Positions 37,058-46,777 are shown, numbered from the stretch's first letter. The stretch is DNA of 64,000 nt from Nitrosomonas marina (GCF_900110145.1 NZ_FOCP01000011.1:1-64000), one strand, 5' to 3'. Program-made: numbers and translations. The notes: a model not told the origin generated them from the letters alone.

Positions 37058-38410
37058 ATGCCTGTCATAAATCAATCATCCGAATCCGCTATTTCAGCAT
37101 CCTCGCCCTTTCAACAACGCAGCCTGCGGTCCGTCTGGCATCCGTGTACGCAGATGAAGTCGCATGAAACCTTTCCGCTGGTGCCTATAGTGCGCGGCAG
37201 GGGCGCCTGGTTGTATGATGCGGACGATAACGGCTATCTGGACGCGATCGGTTCCTGGTGGGTCAATCTGTTCGGGCACGCCAATCCGCGGATTAATGCA
37301 GCGATTAACGACCAGCTGGAAAAAGTCGAGCATGTCATGCTCGCAGGGTTCACACATGAACCGGTAATCGCGCTGTCCGAGCGGCTGAAAGCTATTACGC
37401 CCGGCGATCTCGGTCACTGTTTTTATGCCAGCGACGGCGCTTCGGCAACCGAAATAGCGTTGAAAATGAGCTTTCATTACTGGCAACTGACCGGAAAACC
37501 GGACAAGACCCAGTTTGTCAGTCTGCAAAACGATTATCACGGCGAGACGCTTGGTGCGCTGTCGGTCACCGATGTGGCAATCTTCAAAGAAACGTATGCC
37601 CCGCTGCTTCGCCCCTGCTCGCATGTGATGACGCCGGACTGGCGCTTTGCCGATGAAGGCGAATCGGCTGAGGATTATGCGCTGCGCGCTGCCGATGCGC
37701 TTGAAGCGCATCTGGCGCAACACCATGCAAAAACCGCTGCGCTGATTATCGAACCGCTGATTCAGGGTGCGATGGGCATGGGCATGTATCACCCGGTCTA
37801 TCTCAAACGTGCGCGGGAAATCTGCGACAAATATCAGGTGCATCTGATTGCCGATGAAATCGCGGTCGGTTTTGGCCGCACCGGCACGATGTTCGCATGC
37901 GAACAGGCCGGTATCACACCCGATTTTCTGTGCCTGGCAAAAGGACTCAGCAGCGGTTACCTGCCGATTTCCGTGGTACTGACGACCGACGCCGTTTACC
38001 AGAGCTTTTACGGCGATACCCTGGCGCACACCTTTCTGCATTCGCACACGCATACGGGCAACGCGCTGGCCTGCCGCGCGGCGCTGGCGGTGCTCGATAT
38101 TTTCGAACAGGACGATGTGCTTGCAGCCAACAAAGCCAAGGCAGACTGTCTCAACAATGTCGCCGCAGCACTGTCATCGCACCCGAAAGTCAGCAATTTC
38201 CGCAATTGCGGCATGATCTGGGCTTTTGAAGTGGAAACAGAAGACCTTCAGTTTTCTCAGCAATTTTTCCAGGCAGGCCTGAAACAGCGCCTGCTGTTGC
38301 GCCCGCTGGGCAACACGGTATATTTCATGCCGCCGTATATCATCTCCAAAGATGAAATCGAACTGCTCGTTAACGGTACGGTTCAGATTCTGGATACCGT
38401 ATGCAACTGA
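37058..38410 (+). CDS. bioA: Adenosylmethionine-8-amino-7-oxononanoate aminotransferase
   Basis: A 450-residue class III PLP aminotransferase of biotin synthesis that converts KAPA to DAPA using SAM. BioA hallmarks are WHPCTQMKSHETFPLVPI at the N-terminus, DAIGSWWVNLFGHANPRI, and the PLP lysine in FLCLAKGLSSGYLP. The Asp of LIADEIAVGFGRTG contacts the cofactor. ATG 37058 gives the usual length; an in-frame TTG at 37040 is less likely. Other bio genes are not nearby. The last 10 bp overlap the start of the beta-CASP gene, so the two are probably cotranscribed. Confidence 0.93.
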   Translation: MPVINQSSESAISASSPFQQRSLRSVWHPCTQMKSHETFPLVPIVRGRGAWLYDADDNGYLDAIGSWWVNLFGHANPRINAAINDQLEKVEHVMLAGFTHEPVIALSERLKAITPGDLGHCFYASDGASATEIALKMSFHYWQLTGKPDKTQFVSLQNDYHGETLGALSVTDVAIFKETYAPLLRPCSHVMTPDWRFADEGESAEDYALRAADALEAHLAQHHAKTAALIIEPLIQGAMGMGMYHPVYLKRAREICDKYQVHLIADEIAVGFGRTGTMFACEQAGITPDFLCLAKGLSSGYLPISVVLTTDAVYQSFYGDTLAHTFLHSHTHTGNALACRAALAVLDIFEQDDVLAANKAKADCLNNVAAALSSHPKVSNFRNCGMIWAFEVETEDLQFSQQFFQAGLKQRLLLRPLGNTVYFMPPYIISKDEIELLVNGTVQILDTVCN

Positions 38411-39813
38411 CATTTCTGGGCGCCGCGGGCGAAGTGACAGGGTCATGCTATCTGCTGGAAACAGAAGACTGGCGCATGCTCGTCGATTGCGGCATGTTTC
38501 AGGGCGGGCGTGAGGCGGACAAAAAAAACCGTACGGCGTTTAATTTCGACCCCGAGACTATTGATTGCGTCCTGCTCACCCACGCGCACATTGATCATTC
38601 CGGTCTGCTGCCGCGACTGAGCGCATGGGGATTTAGAGGACCGGTTTTCGCCACATCGGCAACTATTGATCTGCTGCATGTGATGCTCAAGGACAGCGCC
38701 CATATACAGGAAAAGGAAACCGAATGGCGCAACAAAACACGGCGTGGACGAAGCCGCGCGGTCAGTGCGCTGCAGGAATACGCACCGCTGTATACCGTTG
38801 CACAGGCAGAGAGTTTTCTGAATCAGCTGCGCAGCGTCAACTACAATACCGAATATTTTCCGCTTTCAGGCGCGCGCTGTATCTTCAGAGACGCCGGTCA
38901 TATCCTTGGCTCGGCCATTATTGAACTCTGGGTCACCAACGGATCGCATACCCGAAAATTTGTTTTTTCCGGCGATCTCGGCCAGCCCGGGCATCCGATT
39001 GTATGTGATCCGACACCGATCGATCACGCAGACATCCTGCTGGTTGAATCCACCTACGGCAACCGGCTTCACCGCAACATGGATGATACGCTCGATGAAC
39101 TGGTCCATGCCATTAACAATACACTGGTTGAAAAAGGCGGCAATGTCATTATCCCGGCATTTACCGTTGGCCGCACACAGGATCTGCTGTTCCTGCTGAT
39201 TGATCTGTATCGTGAAGGCAAACTCGGTGAAATGGACATCTATGTGGACTCACCCATGGCGCTGGCGGCAACCGGGATCACCATGAAACATATCGCAGTC
39301 CTTGACAGGGAAACTCAGGAAGCGATGCAGTGGATGCGCGCAAACGATAAAAAGCCGCGCATCCGGTTTATACAGGATGTCGAGGAGTCCATGCAGCTGA
39401 ACACTGTCCAGCAGGGTGCGATTATCATTTCCGCAAGCGGTATGTGCGATGCCGGCCGCATCAAGTATCATCTCAAATATAACCTGAACCGGCCGGAATG
39501 CAGCATCATCATCACCGGATTCCAGGCTGCCAGAACACTCGGACGCCGACTCGTTGACGGCGCCCGGGTTGTCAGAATATTTGGCCAGGACATCGTCGTC
39601 AGGGCAGATATCTACACCATCGGCGGGTTGTCCGCGCACGCTGACCAGAAAGCGTTGCTGGACTGGTTAGGCCATTTTAAAAAACCGCCAGCCCGAACAT
39701 TCGTGGTGCACGGCGAACCGGGCAACGCAGCCTCATTGGCATCGGCCATTCAGGACACACTGCACTGGCAGCATGTCGCCATACCCGAACAAAAGTCGGC
39801 TGTCACGTTGTAA
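38401..39813 (+). CDS. MBL-fold beta-CASP RNA-processing exonuclease
   Basis: A 470-residue metallo-beta-lactamase-fold protein of the CPSF/Ysh1-like group. Zinc ligands appear in LLTHAHIDHSGLLPRL, the later FRDAGHILGSAIIEL, and FVFSGDLGQPGHPIV. The beta-CASP region includes VIIPAFTVGRTQDLLFLL and a conserved IIISASGMCDAGRIKYHLK, and the C-terminal His of GGLSAHADQKALLDWL is present. Relatives are RNA endo/exonucleases; the bacterial role is often unknown. It starts inside the last codons of bioA. Confidence 0.82.
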   Translation: MQLTFLGAAGEVTGSCYLLETEDWRMLVDCGMFQGGREADKKNRTAFNFDPETIDCVLLTHAHIDHSGLLPRLSAWGFRGPVFATSATIDLLHVMLKDSAHIQEKETEWRNKTRRGRSRAVSALQEYAPLYTVAQAESFLNQLRSVNYNTEYFPLSGARCIFRDAGHILGSAIIELWVTNGSHTRKFVFSGDLGQPGHPIVCDPTPIDHADILLVESTYGNRLHRNMDDTLDELVHAINNTLVEKGGNVIIPAFTVGRTQDLLFLLIDLYREGKLGEMDIYVDSPMALAATGITMKHIAVLDRETQEAMQWMRANDKKPRIRFIQDVEESMQLNTVQQGAIIISASGMCDAGRIKYHLKYNLNRPECSIIITGFQAARTLGRRLVDGARVVRIFGQDIVVRADIYTIGGLSAHADQKALLDWLGHFKKPPARTFVVHGEPGNAASLASAIQDTLHWQHVAIPEQKSAVTL

Positions 39814-39826
39814 CAGCCGGGCAAAC

Positions 39827-40873
39827 CTATAATTCGGCCAGCGCACTTTCGAGCGTTTCCTTGCACTGTTCCTTTTTGCCGGCAAGGTCCAGCATACCCG
39901 TTGACCGCATGCATTCGTTGTATTCAAACAGAATGTCATTTTTCTGCTGTGCGGCCTCCAGCCTGGAAGAAAGCAGCGCGATTTGACTAATTACTGACTG
40001 CAGATCGATGTTACTGATCGCAGCGCCAATGCCATCCAGGCTGTCTTTGGTTTCATCCAGTTTTTGCAGGGACTCCTGGTTGATTCGCTTGACATGCCGT
40101 GCGATTGACTGACTGGCCTTGTTAGAATAATCACGCAGTTCCTCGACATTCTGCTGGGTGATGCCGGCAAGTTTTTCCTGGTAATTATTCAATTCGGTCT
40201 GGATGAAGGTATTAATATCACTTTCAAATCCATCCAAAACGGTATCAATTTCCTGCTTGAAGCTACCCATTTTCTCCGCCAGCAGATGATTGACCTCGAT
40301 CTCGAGACGTTTGACCACGTCACCGGAAATTTTTTCAACGGGTGCCCGGGAGCCGATAATTTCGCTTTTCGCCGAGCTGACGCTGGTTTTGATATCATCG
40401 GCCAGCAGTTTTTGCCTGTCATCTATTTTGCCGAACGCCTGTTTTTCATTCTCAGCCATGAGCCAGGAGATCACGATCAGCTCTTTCTTCTCATGTGCGC
40501 CCAGGCCGTCGATCAGTTCATCAAGCATCTCGGCGGCCACCGGCTCGCTATTCAGGCTGTTCATATAACCCAGACTGGCGGTATCGAGAAACTCCTGCAG
40601 CGTGGCATGCATTTCTTTTACATTCGCCTGCGCCCTGGACATTTCGGTCGACTGCCGCATTAGCTCATAAGGCAAATAAATCACGATGAGCACAAAGCAG
40701 GCCAAATAGATTGTCCATTGCAAGAACTTTGTTTTGACGAATGAAATATAGCCGAACAACACGACAGCCAGCAAAATTGTCGGCAGCACAATCAGTGCGA
40801 TTTCCAGCAAGCTCCTTTCAACCAGTGAATCTACGGAAAAAAGATTCGATAACTCCGCGATATATTCATTCAT
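39827..40873 (-). CDS. Membrane-anchored coiled-coil protein of unknown function
   Basis: From ATG 40873, chosen because GGGGAG lies 8 bases upstream (an in-frame ATG at 40888 encodes it), the protein has 348 residues. Two membrane helices (LIVLPTILLAVVLFGYISFV; WTIYLACFVLIVIYLP) are near the N-terminus. The rest, from about residue 75, is alpha-helical with long heptad-like stretches (KSEIIGSRAPVEKISGDVV, then EELRDYSNKASQSIARHVK). No catalytic motif was seen. It could organise an envelope structure. It is the last gene of a minus-strand run and converges on the beta-CASP gene. Confidence 0.6.
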   Translation of the reverse strand: MNEYIAELSNLFSVDSLVERSLLEIALIVLPTILLAVVLFGYISFVKTKFLQWTIYLACFVLIVIYLPYELMRQSTEMSRAQANVKEMHATLQEFLDTASLGYMNSLNSEPVAAEMLDELIDGLGAHEKKELIVISWLMAENEKQAFGKIDDRQKLLADDIKTSVSSAKSEIIGSRAPVEKISGDVVKRLEIEVNHLLAEKMGSFKQEIDTVLDGFESDINTFIQTELNNYQEKLAGITQQNVEELRDYSNKASQSIARHVKRINQESLQKLDETKDSLDGIGAAISNIDLQSVISQIALLSSRLEAAQQKNDILFEYNECMRSTGMLDLAGKKEQCKETLESALAEL

Positions 40874-40909
40874 TTGATGGCTCCCCATGTATTCATGATA
40901 TGTAACTAA

Positions 40910-42421
40910 TCAGCCCAGAAACAATTTGTACGCCGGATTTTTACTTTCGTCCCAATAACGATAGCCCAGCTGATCCAGGAATGCCTTGAAATCCGGTTTT
41001 TGCTCGGGCGGCACCTGGATACCGATCAGGACCCGCCCGTAATCGGCACCGTGATTACGGTAATGGAACAGACTGATGTTCCAGTTATGACTCATGGCAT
41101 TCAGAAAATCCATCAGCGCGCCAGGCCGGTCCGGAAACTCGAACCGGTACAGTATTTCATTTTCGATTTCCGGCGCATGACCGCCGACCAGATGACGGAT
41201 ATGCAGCTTAGCCATTTCATTATTGCTCATATCTTCGGTATTAAGCCCGCTTTCGCGCAAATCGGCAATCAGTTTCTCGGTTTCCTCGCGGTTACGTACC
41301 GACACGCCGACAAACACGTGCGCCTCGCTGGGATCAGCGTAACGATAATTAAACTCGGTAATACTTTTTGCACCCAGCAAATTGCAAAACTTCTTAAAAC
41401 TGCCCGGTTTTTCCGGAATGGTGACCGCCATGACAGCCTCGCGGTGCTCACCGATCTCCGCACGTTCGGAAATATGACGCAGACGATCAAAATTCATGTT
41501 TGCGCCCGTAGCAATACCAATCAGTGTTTCGTGAAGTATGTTCTCCCGTTCCACATACGCCTTCAAACCGGCGATCGACAACGCACCTGACGGCTCCAGA
41601 ATACTGCGCGTATCCTCGAACACATCCTTGATTGCAGCACACATGGCATCGGTGTCGACCAGTATCACCTCGTCGACAAACTCGCGACACAGTCGAAATG
41701 TTTCCTTGCCGACCTGCTTGACGGCAACACCATCGGCGAACAGGCCGGCTTGCGTCAGCTTGACGCGCCGCCCGCTCTGTAACGAACGATATAATGAGTT
41801 GGCATCGACCGGCTCCACACCGATTATTTTTGTATCTGGATACAGTCTTTTGACGTAGACTGCAATACCCGCAATCAACCCGCCGCCGCCAACCGGCACA
41901 AAAATCGCATGAATTTTTCCGGTGTGCTGACGCAGAATTTCCATACCGATGGTGCCCTGCCCGGCGATCACATCCGGGTCGTCATAGGGATGAATAAATG
42001 TCGCCTGCTGCGACTCGGTCAATTCCATAGCATGATCATAGGCATCATTGTAGGAATCGCCATGCAGCACCACAGTCGCGCCGCGTGCCATTACCGCCTG
42101 TACTTTTATCTGCGGGGTCGTCACGGGCATCACGATTGTTGCGCTACAGCCGAGCTTTTTTGCCGCCAGCGCCACACCTTGCGCATGATTGCCTGCGGAA
42201 GCAGCCACCACACCGCGGTTACGGATTTCTGGCGGCAATTTGAGCATTTTGTTATAAGCGCCACGCAGTTTGAATGAAAAAACCTGCTGCAGGTCCTCGC
42301 GCTTGAGCAATACCTGATTATGAATGCGTGCTGACAGATTAGGGATATTCTCCAGCGGCGTTTCTTCCGCTACGTCGTAAACTTGTGCCGTAAGAATGCT
42401 TTCTAGATAATTTTTTTTCAT
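40910..42421 (-). CDS. ilvA: Threonine ammonia-lyase, biosynthetic
   Basis: A 503-residue PLP enzyme that makes 2-oxobutanoate from threonine for isoleucine synthesis. The PLP lysine lies in VFSFKLRGAYNKM, the glycine loop in FVPVGGGGLIAGIAVYVK, and two ACT-like regulatory domains (KPGSFKKFCNLLGAKSITEF; FPDRPGALMDFLNAM) fill the last 170 residues, marking the isoleucine-inhibited type. ATG 42421 fits; a TTG at 42442 is less likely. It is cotranscribed or closely followed by the coiled-coil protein gene (36 bp). Confidence 0.94.
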   Translation of the reverse strand: MKKNYLESILTAQVYDVAEETPLENIPNLSARIHNQVLLKREDLQQVFSFKLRGAYNKMLKLPPEIRNRGVVAASAGNHAQGVALAAKKLGCSATIVMPVTTPQIKVQAVMARGATVVLHGDSYNDAYDHAMELTESQQATFIHPYDDPDVIAGQGTIGMEILRQHTGKIHAIFVPVGGGGLIAGIAVYVKRLYPDTKIIGVEPVDANSLYRSLQSGRRVKLTQAGLFADGVAVKQVGKETFRLCREFVDEVILVDTDAMCAAIKDVFEDTRSILEPSGALSIAGLKAYVERENILHETLIGIATGANMNFDRLRHISERAEIGEHREAVMAVTIPEKPGSFKKFCNLLGAKSITEFNYRYADPSEAHVFVGVSVRNREETEKLIADLRESGLNTEDMSNNEMAKLHIRHLVGGHAPEIENEILYRFEFPDRPGALMDFLNAMSHNWNISLFHYRNHGADYGRVLIGIQVPPEQKPDFKAFLDQLGYRYWDESKNPAYKLFLG

Positions 42422-42510
42422 AACCGCCCGGAAAAATCGCAAAGAATCAGGTTCATTATTTTAACAATGCATCTATTTTAAGCCAGTGATTTTAGCATGG
42501 CACGTTATGA

Positions 42511-43986
42511 TCAAAAATTCATCAGATCGTTACCCCAGTGGTCCAGTGCATCGAGTATCGCCTGTGCCTTAACATTATCCGCGTGTTCGTCGCGCAACCT
42601 GGCTATCTGCGCTGTGTAATCGGCCAGCGTGAGACTGTTGGCCGCCGTCTGCGTCAATCGCTGGCCGCGCAGCTGCTGCCACCGTTGCAATTCCTCGGTT
42701 GATAGCGTTTCTGGCCAGTTGCGGGCACGGTAACGAAACAGCAACTCGGCCAGACGCCGGTCCTGAAAATCAAACCGGGCCCTGGCCAGTTCCGGCGGCG
42801 TGGCGCGCCTGATTTGTGCGAGCAACGGCATATCTGCCTGATCTATAAAACCGTCATACAACGCCATATCGACATCGGCAACCGGCTCGAATGTTCTGCT
42901 GCTGTAGGCAAGCACGACGCGCTGCACAAAATCAGTTTGCGCACAATGATCAACAAGCTTCTTCCAATGCTGCTGGCAGCGGTCGAGATCAATTTCAATA
43001 TGTGCTGCTGCCCGGGCATTCAGGGTATTACGCGGCGCGAGCGCAGGGCATTTGTTGACTTTAATTGATTTGACCGGCAAACGCTGGGCGCCATCAGGAA
43101 AATCTTCCGTACGCGTAAACAGCAGTTTACTCAGTTCCGAGACATCAAGATCCAGAAATGCCTCCGGATCATGGCGAAGATCATAGACAAGCGTACTGTT
43201 AGGGTTGTCGGGCTCGGCAGCAAGCGGCATTACCAGTGTCGTGCAGCCATTCTTAGACGGATACATGCGGGAACTGTGCACCACCGGCGTATGCTGAACA
43301 ACATCCAGCAATTCAGCCGCTCGTCGTTTGTAACGCAACTGAAACAGCCAGTGATACAGGCGCGGTTGCCGTTCGTGCAACAATCGTGCGAGACCGATCG
43401 TGGCACGAACATCGGACAGGGCGTCATGCGCAGCACCATGATCAATACCGTTTGCAGTGGTGAGATCTTCAAGACGAAAACTCGGCACCAGGTTAACGGC
43501 ATTGCGTCCTGTGTGTCTGACATGCTCTGCTTCACGTTTCGGCCATTCTATTCCTTCCGGACGCAATGCGTATGTCATTCGCACCAGATCGATAATATCC
43601 CAGCGCGTATTGCCATTTTGCCATTCCCGCGCATACGGATCGTAAAAATTTCGGTAAAGTGTGTAACGCGTAACTTCATCGTCGAAACGCAGGCTATTGT
43701 ATCCGACACCACAGGTACCGGGCTGCGCCAGTTCCGTATGTATCTTGTCGATAAACTCAACCTCCGGTATTCCCTGCGTCTCAGCCTGCTGGGGTGTAAT
43801 ACCGGTAATCAGACAGGCAGCAGGATGTGGCAGAATATCGTGCGGCGGCTTGCAGTAAATGACCAGCGGTTTATCTATTTCATTGAACGCCTCATCGGTG
43901 CGCACGCCGGCAAACTGCACAGGCCGATCGATTCTTGGATCTGCACCAAATGTTTCATAATCGTGCCAGTATAGTGTTGTTGTCAT
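42511..43986 (-). CDS. sbcB: Exodeoxyribonuclease I
   Basis: A 491-residue 3'-5' ssDNA exonuclease (E. coli ExoI has 475). DEDD motifs are visible: YWHDYETFGADP (Asp, Glu), GYNSLRFDDEVTRY, and HDALSDVRATIGLARLL with the catalytic His-Asp. The SH3-like and helical C-terminal regions follow, with KSIKVNKCPALAPRNTLN and FRYRARNWPETLSTEE recognisable from ExoI. It works in mismatch repair and recombination and binds SSB. ATG 43986 begins MTTTLYWHDYETFG. It is divergent from the RidA gene. Confidence 0.92.
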   Translation of the reverse strand: MTTTLYWHDYETFGADPRIDRPVQFAGVRTDEAFNEIDKPLVIYCKPPHDILPHPAACLITGITPQQAETQGIPEVEFIDKIHTELAQPGTCGVGYNSLRFDDEVTRYTLYRNFYDPYAREWQNGNTRWDIIDLVRMTYALRPEGIEWPKREAEHVRHTGRNAVNLVPSFRLEDLTTANGIDHGAAHDALSDVRATIGLARLLHERQPRLYHWLFQLRYKRRAAELLDVVQHTPVVHSSRMYPSKNGCTTLVMPLAAEPDNPNSTLVYDLRHDPEAFLDLDVSELSKLLFTRTEDFPDGAQRLPVKSIKVNKCPALAPRNTLNARAAAHIEIDLDRCQQHWKKLVDHCAQTDFVQRVVLAYSSRTFEPVADVDMALYDGFIDQADMPLLAQIRRATPPELARARFDFQDRRLAELLFRYRARNWPETLSTEELQRWQQLRGQRLTQTAANSLTLADYTAQIARLRDEHADNVKAQAILDALDHWGNDLMNF

Positions 43987-44095
43987 TTACAGGGTTATTG
44001 CGTTTACTTTTCAATCGAAACTGTTTTGAATTCCCGTGTTAATCGCATTATAGTGACGTTTTTTTCAAAATTCATGATTAAAGGAGAAACACGTT

Positions 44096-44479
44096 ATGAC
44101 GCGTCAACGCATCAGTTCAGGCTCCACGTTCGAGCAGGAGATCGGTTATTCACGCGCTGTTCGAGCTGGCGATTGGGTCATGGTATCCGGCACCACAGGA
44201 TTCGACTACAGCACGATGACCATATCCGACGACCTGCTGGAACAAGCCGAACAATGTTTTCTGAATATCGATGCCGCTTTGCGGGAAGCCGGCAGCAGCT
44301 TGAAAGATGTCGTGCGAGTTACCTATGTTTTGCCTGATGTCGACGATTTCCCAAAGTGTTTCCCGGTGACACGAAAATATTTTGGCGATGTCAGGCCTTC
44401 GGCGATGATGCTGACGGCCGGTCTGTCTGATCCAAGAATGAAAATTGAAATCCAGGTAACCGCATATTGTGGTGATTAG
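44096..44479 (+). CDS. RidA-family protein
   Basis: A 127-residue member of the YjgF/YER057c/UK114 family. Many RidA proteins deaminate reactive enamines and imines made by PLP enzymes such as IlvA. The family motifs VMVSGTTGFDYSTMT, VRVTYVLPDVDDFP and the C-terminal PRMKIEIQVTAYC are present; the catalytic Arg of archetypal RidA normally precedes IEIEVTA, and here Arg lies in that block. An AAAGGAG stands ahead of the ATG. ilvA lies only two genes away on the other strand, which suits a deaminase role but proves nothing. Confidence 0.82.
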   Translation: MTRQRISSGSTFEQEIGYSRAVRAGDWVMVSGTTGFDYSTMTISDDLLEQAEQCFLNIDAALREAGSSLKDVVRVTYVLPDVDDFPKCFPVTRKYFGDVRPSAMMLTAGLSDPRMKIEIQVTAYCGD

Positions 44480-44637
44480 TTTGGCAGAATCGACATGGGA
44501 AAACTGTCCGGCCCGATTTAACATGAACCTGTCTGACCGCACCCCAATTGATGGCCAGTTAATTGATCGTTATACAGCGCCCGACAACGGCATTTTGTAC
44601 TTGCCGGGCTATTGAAGCTATTTTGCTGATCACTTAA

Positions 44638-44712
44638 TTAGAAATACTTGATCATCAGATAAATGTAGCTCGGAATAAATATACACAATGCAATAATTAC
44701 CAATTTTCTCAT
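44638..44712 (-). CDS. Candidate small membrane protein, 24 aa
   Basis: ATG at 44712 opens a 25-codon frame starting MRKLVIIALC and ending MIKYF, a single hydrophobic helix with basic ends, typical of single-span small proteins. AAGGG lies 8 bases upstream of the ATG, a usable ribosome site. No family was recognised. Frames this short arise by chance, so only the ribosome site and the clean helix support it. Confidence 0.35.
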   Translation of the reverse strand: MRKLVIIALCIFIPSYIYLMIKYF

Positions 44713-44745
44713 GATGTTTTCCCTTGACGTTAGCTAAAAATAATT

Positions 44746-44770
44746 GTTTTACTGAAATACCAAGTAAAAC
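44746..44770. repeat. Perfect 8-bp inverted repeat upstream of the small ORF
   Basis: GTTTTACT and AGTAAAAC flank a 9-base loop. Read on the minus strand the hairpin is followed by AATTATTTTTAG, giving a terminator-like shape 33 bases before the small ORF start. It could be a leader attenuator, the end of an upstream transcript or a protein-binding site. Confidence 0.4.
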
Positions 44771-45136
44771 CCATCCTGTCCTTTGACGTCAAGCATTATC
44801 TACAGGAATGATTTATCCATTTCATACATATGGTATCTGGGCGTCGGCTTCAGTCTGATTGCCCGGAATCCGATTGAAAGCCCTCAACAGGCGCTCCAGA
44901 CATTTTTTGTAATAATCCATTTATAAACGTGAACTAATTCAGACTACATCCCGTTCTCCAGGATGTAAAAACGGTAATCTGTTAAGCCTGGGGTTGTTAA
45001 CAGGTTGCATCATTCAGAACAGGACGATCGCAGTATTTATATCAATTCAGCCTGACACACACCTTATTTTTCAAATCATGTATATTAGCTCTATAGGGAG
45101 CATGGCCATACCTGTCGTAATTTGGAGAGCGATATT

Positions 45137-45766
45137 ATGAGTACAGTCAGTATTTCAGCAGAGTCGGCCAAACTTGAGGGCGAACTGATTTTACCCGCCG
45201 ATGCTAAAGGCGTTGTATTATTTGCACACGGCAGCGGCAGCAGCCGACTAAGCCCGCGCAACCTGTTTGTGGCACACATACTTCAGCAATATAATATCGG
45301 TACGCTGTTGTTCGACCTGTTGTCACAGGAAGAAGATCGACACTATTCATCACGTTTTGATATTGATCTGTTAACACAGCGCCTGACAGCCGCCACAATC
45401 TGGCTGCAAGCGCGGCAGGATGCAGAAACGCTGCCAATGGGTTACTTTGGTGCGAGCACCGGCGCAGCTGCCGCTTTACAAGCCGCAGCCAGCCTGGGCA
45501 CACAAATTTCAGCAGTAGTATCTCGTGGTGGCCGCCCAGATCTGGCCAGCAAAGCTGCGTTGCACAGCGTCACCGCACCGACACTGCTTATTGTTGGCGG
45601 CGCGGACTATGGCGTCATCGAGTTGAACCAGCAGGCATTCACTTCATTGGAATGTGAGAAACTACTTACACTGGTTCCCAATGCTACACATTTGTTTGAA
45701 GAATCCGGCACGCTCGAACAGGCTGCGCAACATGCTGCCGACTGGTTTCTGAAATACCTGAAATAA
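45137..45766 (+). CDS. Dienelactone-hydrolase-like alpha/beta hydrolase
   Basis: A 209-residue cytosolic hydrolase. The oxyanion segment VLFAHGSGSSRLSPRN and the nucleophile elbow GYFGASTGAAAALQAAA are clear, and late residues VPNATHLFEESGTLEQ supply the His. Family members are sometimes fused to phosphoribosyltransferases. ATG 45137 follows a GGAG at 45124-45127; a TTG at 45122 in frame is not favoured. The substrate is unknown. It is followed by the 2-hydroxyacid dehydrogenase gene after 39 bp, possibly in one transcript. Confidence 0.78.
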   Translation: MSTVSISAESAKLEGELILPADAKGVVLFAHGSGSSRLSPRNLFVAHILQQYNIGTLLFDLLSQEEDRHYSSRFDIDLLTQRLTAATIWLQARQDAETLPMGYFGASTGAAAALQAAASLGTQISAVVSRGGRPDLASKAALHSVTAPTLLIVGGADYGVIELNQQAFTSLECEKLLTLVPNATHLFEESGTLEQAAQHAADWFLKYLK

Positions 45767-45805
45767 TCGTCTTTTTGATATCAACTTTTACCAAGGATTT
45801 GTTTT

Positions 45806-46777
45806 ATGAGTGCTGTCTTTCTGGATTTCGGTTCTGTTACACGCGGTGATATGGATTGCACTGCGCTGGAACAGGTCATATCTCCCTGGCAATTCCATGA
45901 CGAAACGGACCCCGACCAAGTTGCTGATCGCATCAAAAATGCGGAAATCGTTGTCTGTAACAAATTTTCAATGACCCACGACATAATCAACAGCGCACAA
46001 AGACTCAAACTGATCTGCATCGCGGCAACAGGCTATAACAATATTGACCTGACCACTGCTGCCGAACGCAACATTGCTGTCTGTAATGTCCGTGGCTACG
46101 CAACACCAGCTGTGGTTCAGCATGTTTTTATGCTGATGCTGAATCTTTCATGCAATTTTGAACCTTACCGGCAACTGGTAAATGACGGTCGCTGGCAGAC
46201 CAGCAGGCATTTTTGTCCGCTTGATTTCAGCATACAGGAGCTATCCGGCAAGGTGCTTGGCATTATCGGATTTGGCGAATTGGGGCGGGCAGTATCAGAA
46301 GTCGCGGGCGCTTTCGGAATGCGCGTACTTGTCGCTGATCATAAGGGTCAGCCACCACGCGCTGGCAGAACGGCGTTTGATACTGTACTGCAGCAATCCG
46401 ATTTTATAACTTTACACTGCCCGCTTCTGGATGAAACACGGCATCTCATCGGCCAGCGCGAACTGAGTTTGATAAAACCCACGGCATTTCTCATTAATAC
46501 AGCGCGCGGTGCAATTGTCAATGAAGACGATTTACTCCATGCCCTGATCACCGGTCGCATTGCGGGCGCAGGTCTGGACGTTTTGCCTGAAGAGCCGCCA
46601 TCACATGACAACAGGCTGTTGCAATACCGGCAACCGAACCTGATCGTCACACCGCATGTTGCCTGGGCAAGCAAAGAGTCCCGTCAACGCCTGCTCAACC
46701 AGATCGCGGACAATATTCATAATTTTTTTCATCACAAACCGTTTAATCAGGTGACAGCCACCACTGATTCACATTAA
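45806..46777 (+). CDS. D-2-hydroxyacid dehydrogenase (glycerate/hydroxypyruvate type)
   Basis: A 323-residue NAD-dependent dehydrogenase. The NAD motif is GIIGFGELGRAVSEVA; catalytic Arg lies in INTARGAIVNEDDLL, Glu in DVLPEEPP, and His in VTPHVAWASKESR. Sequence context is closest to glycerate dehydrogenases (HprA-like), which reduce hydroxypyruvate, but formate or phosphonate-specific relatives cannot be excluded. AAGGA precedes the ATG. It converges on the large kinase gene with only 25 bp between stops. Confidence 0.82.
   Translation: MSAVFLDFGSVTRGDMDCTALEQVISPWQFHDETDPDQVADRIKNAEIVVCNKFSMTHDIINSAQRLKLICIAATGYNNIDLTTAAERNIAVCNVRGYATPAVVQHVFMLMLNLSCNFEPYRQLVNDGRWQTSRHFCPLDFSIQELSGKVLGIIGFGELGRAVSEVAGAFGMRVLVADHKGQPPRAGRTAFDTVLQQSDFITLHCPLLDETRHLIGQRELSLIKPTAFLINTARGAIVNEDDLLHALITGRIAGAGLDVLPEEPPSHDNRLLQYRQPNLIVTPHVAWASKESRQRLLNQIADNIHNFFHHKPFNQVTATTDSH

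Larger units (their letters stand above)
44480..45136. other. Intergenic stretch with a possible small gene and inverted repeats
   Basis: About 650 bp between the RidA and hydrolase genes. It contains the 24-residue membrane peptide frame (44638-44712), the inverted repeat at 44746-44770, and a CTGTTAA/TTAACAG pair at 44979-45003. GGAG at 45124-45127 serves the next gene. No other coding sequence was supported. Confidence 0.4.
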
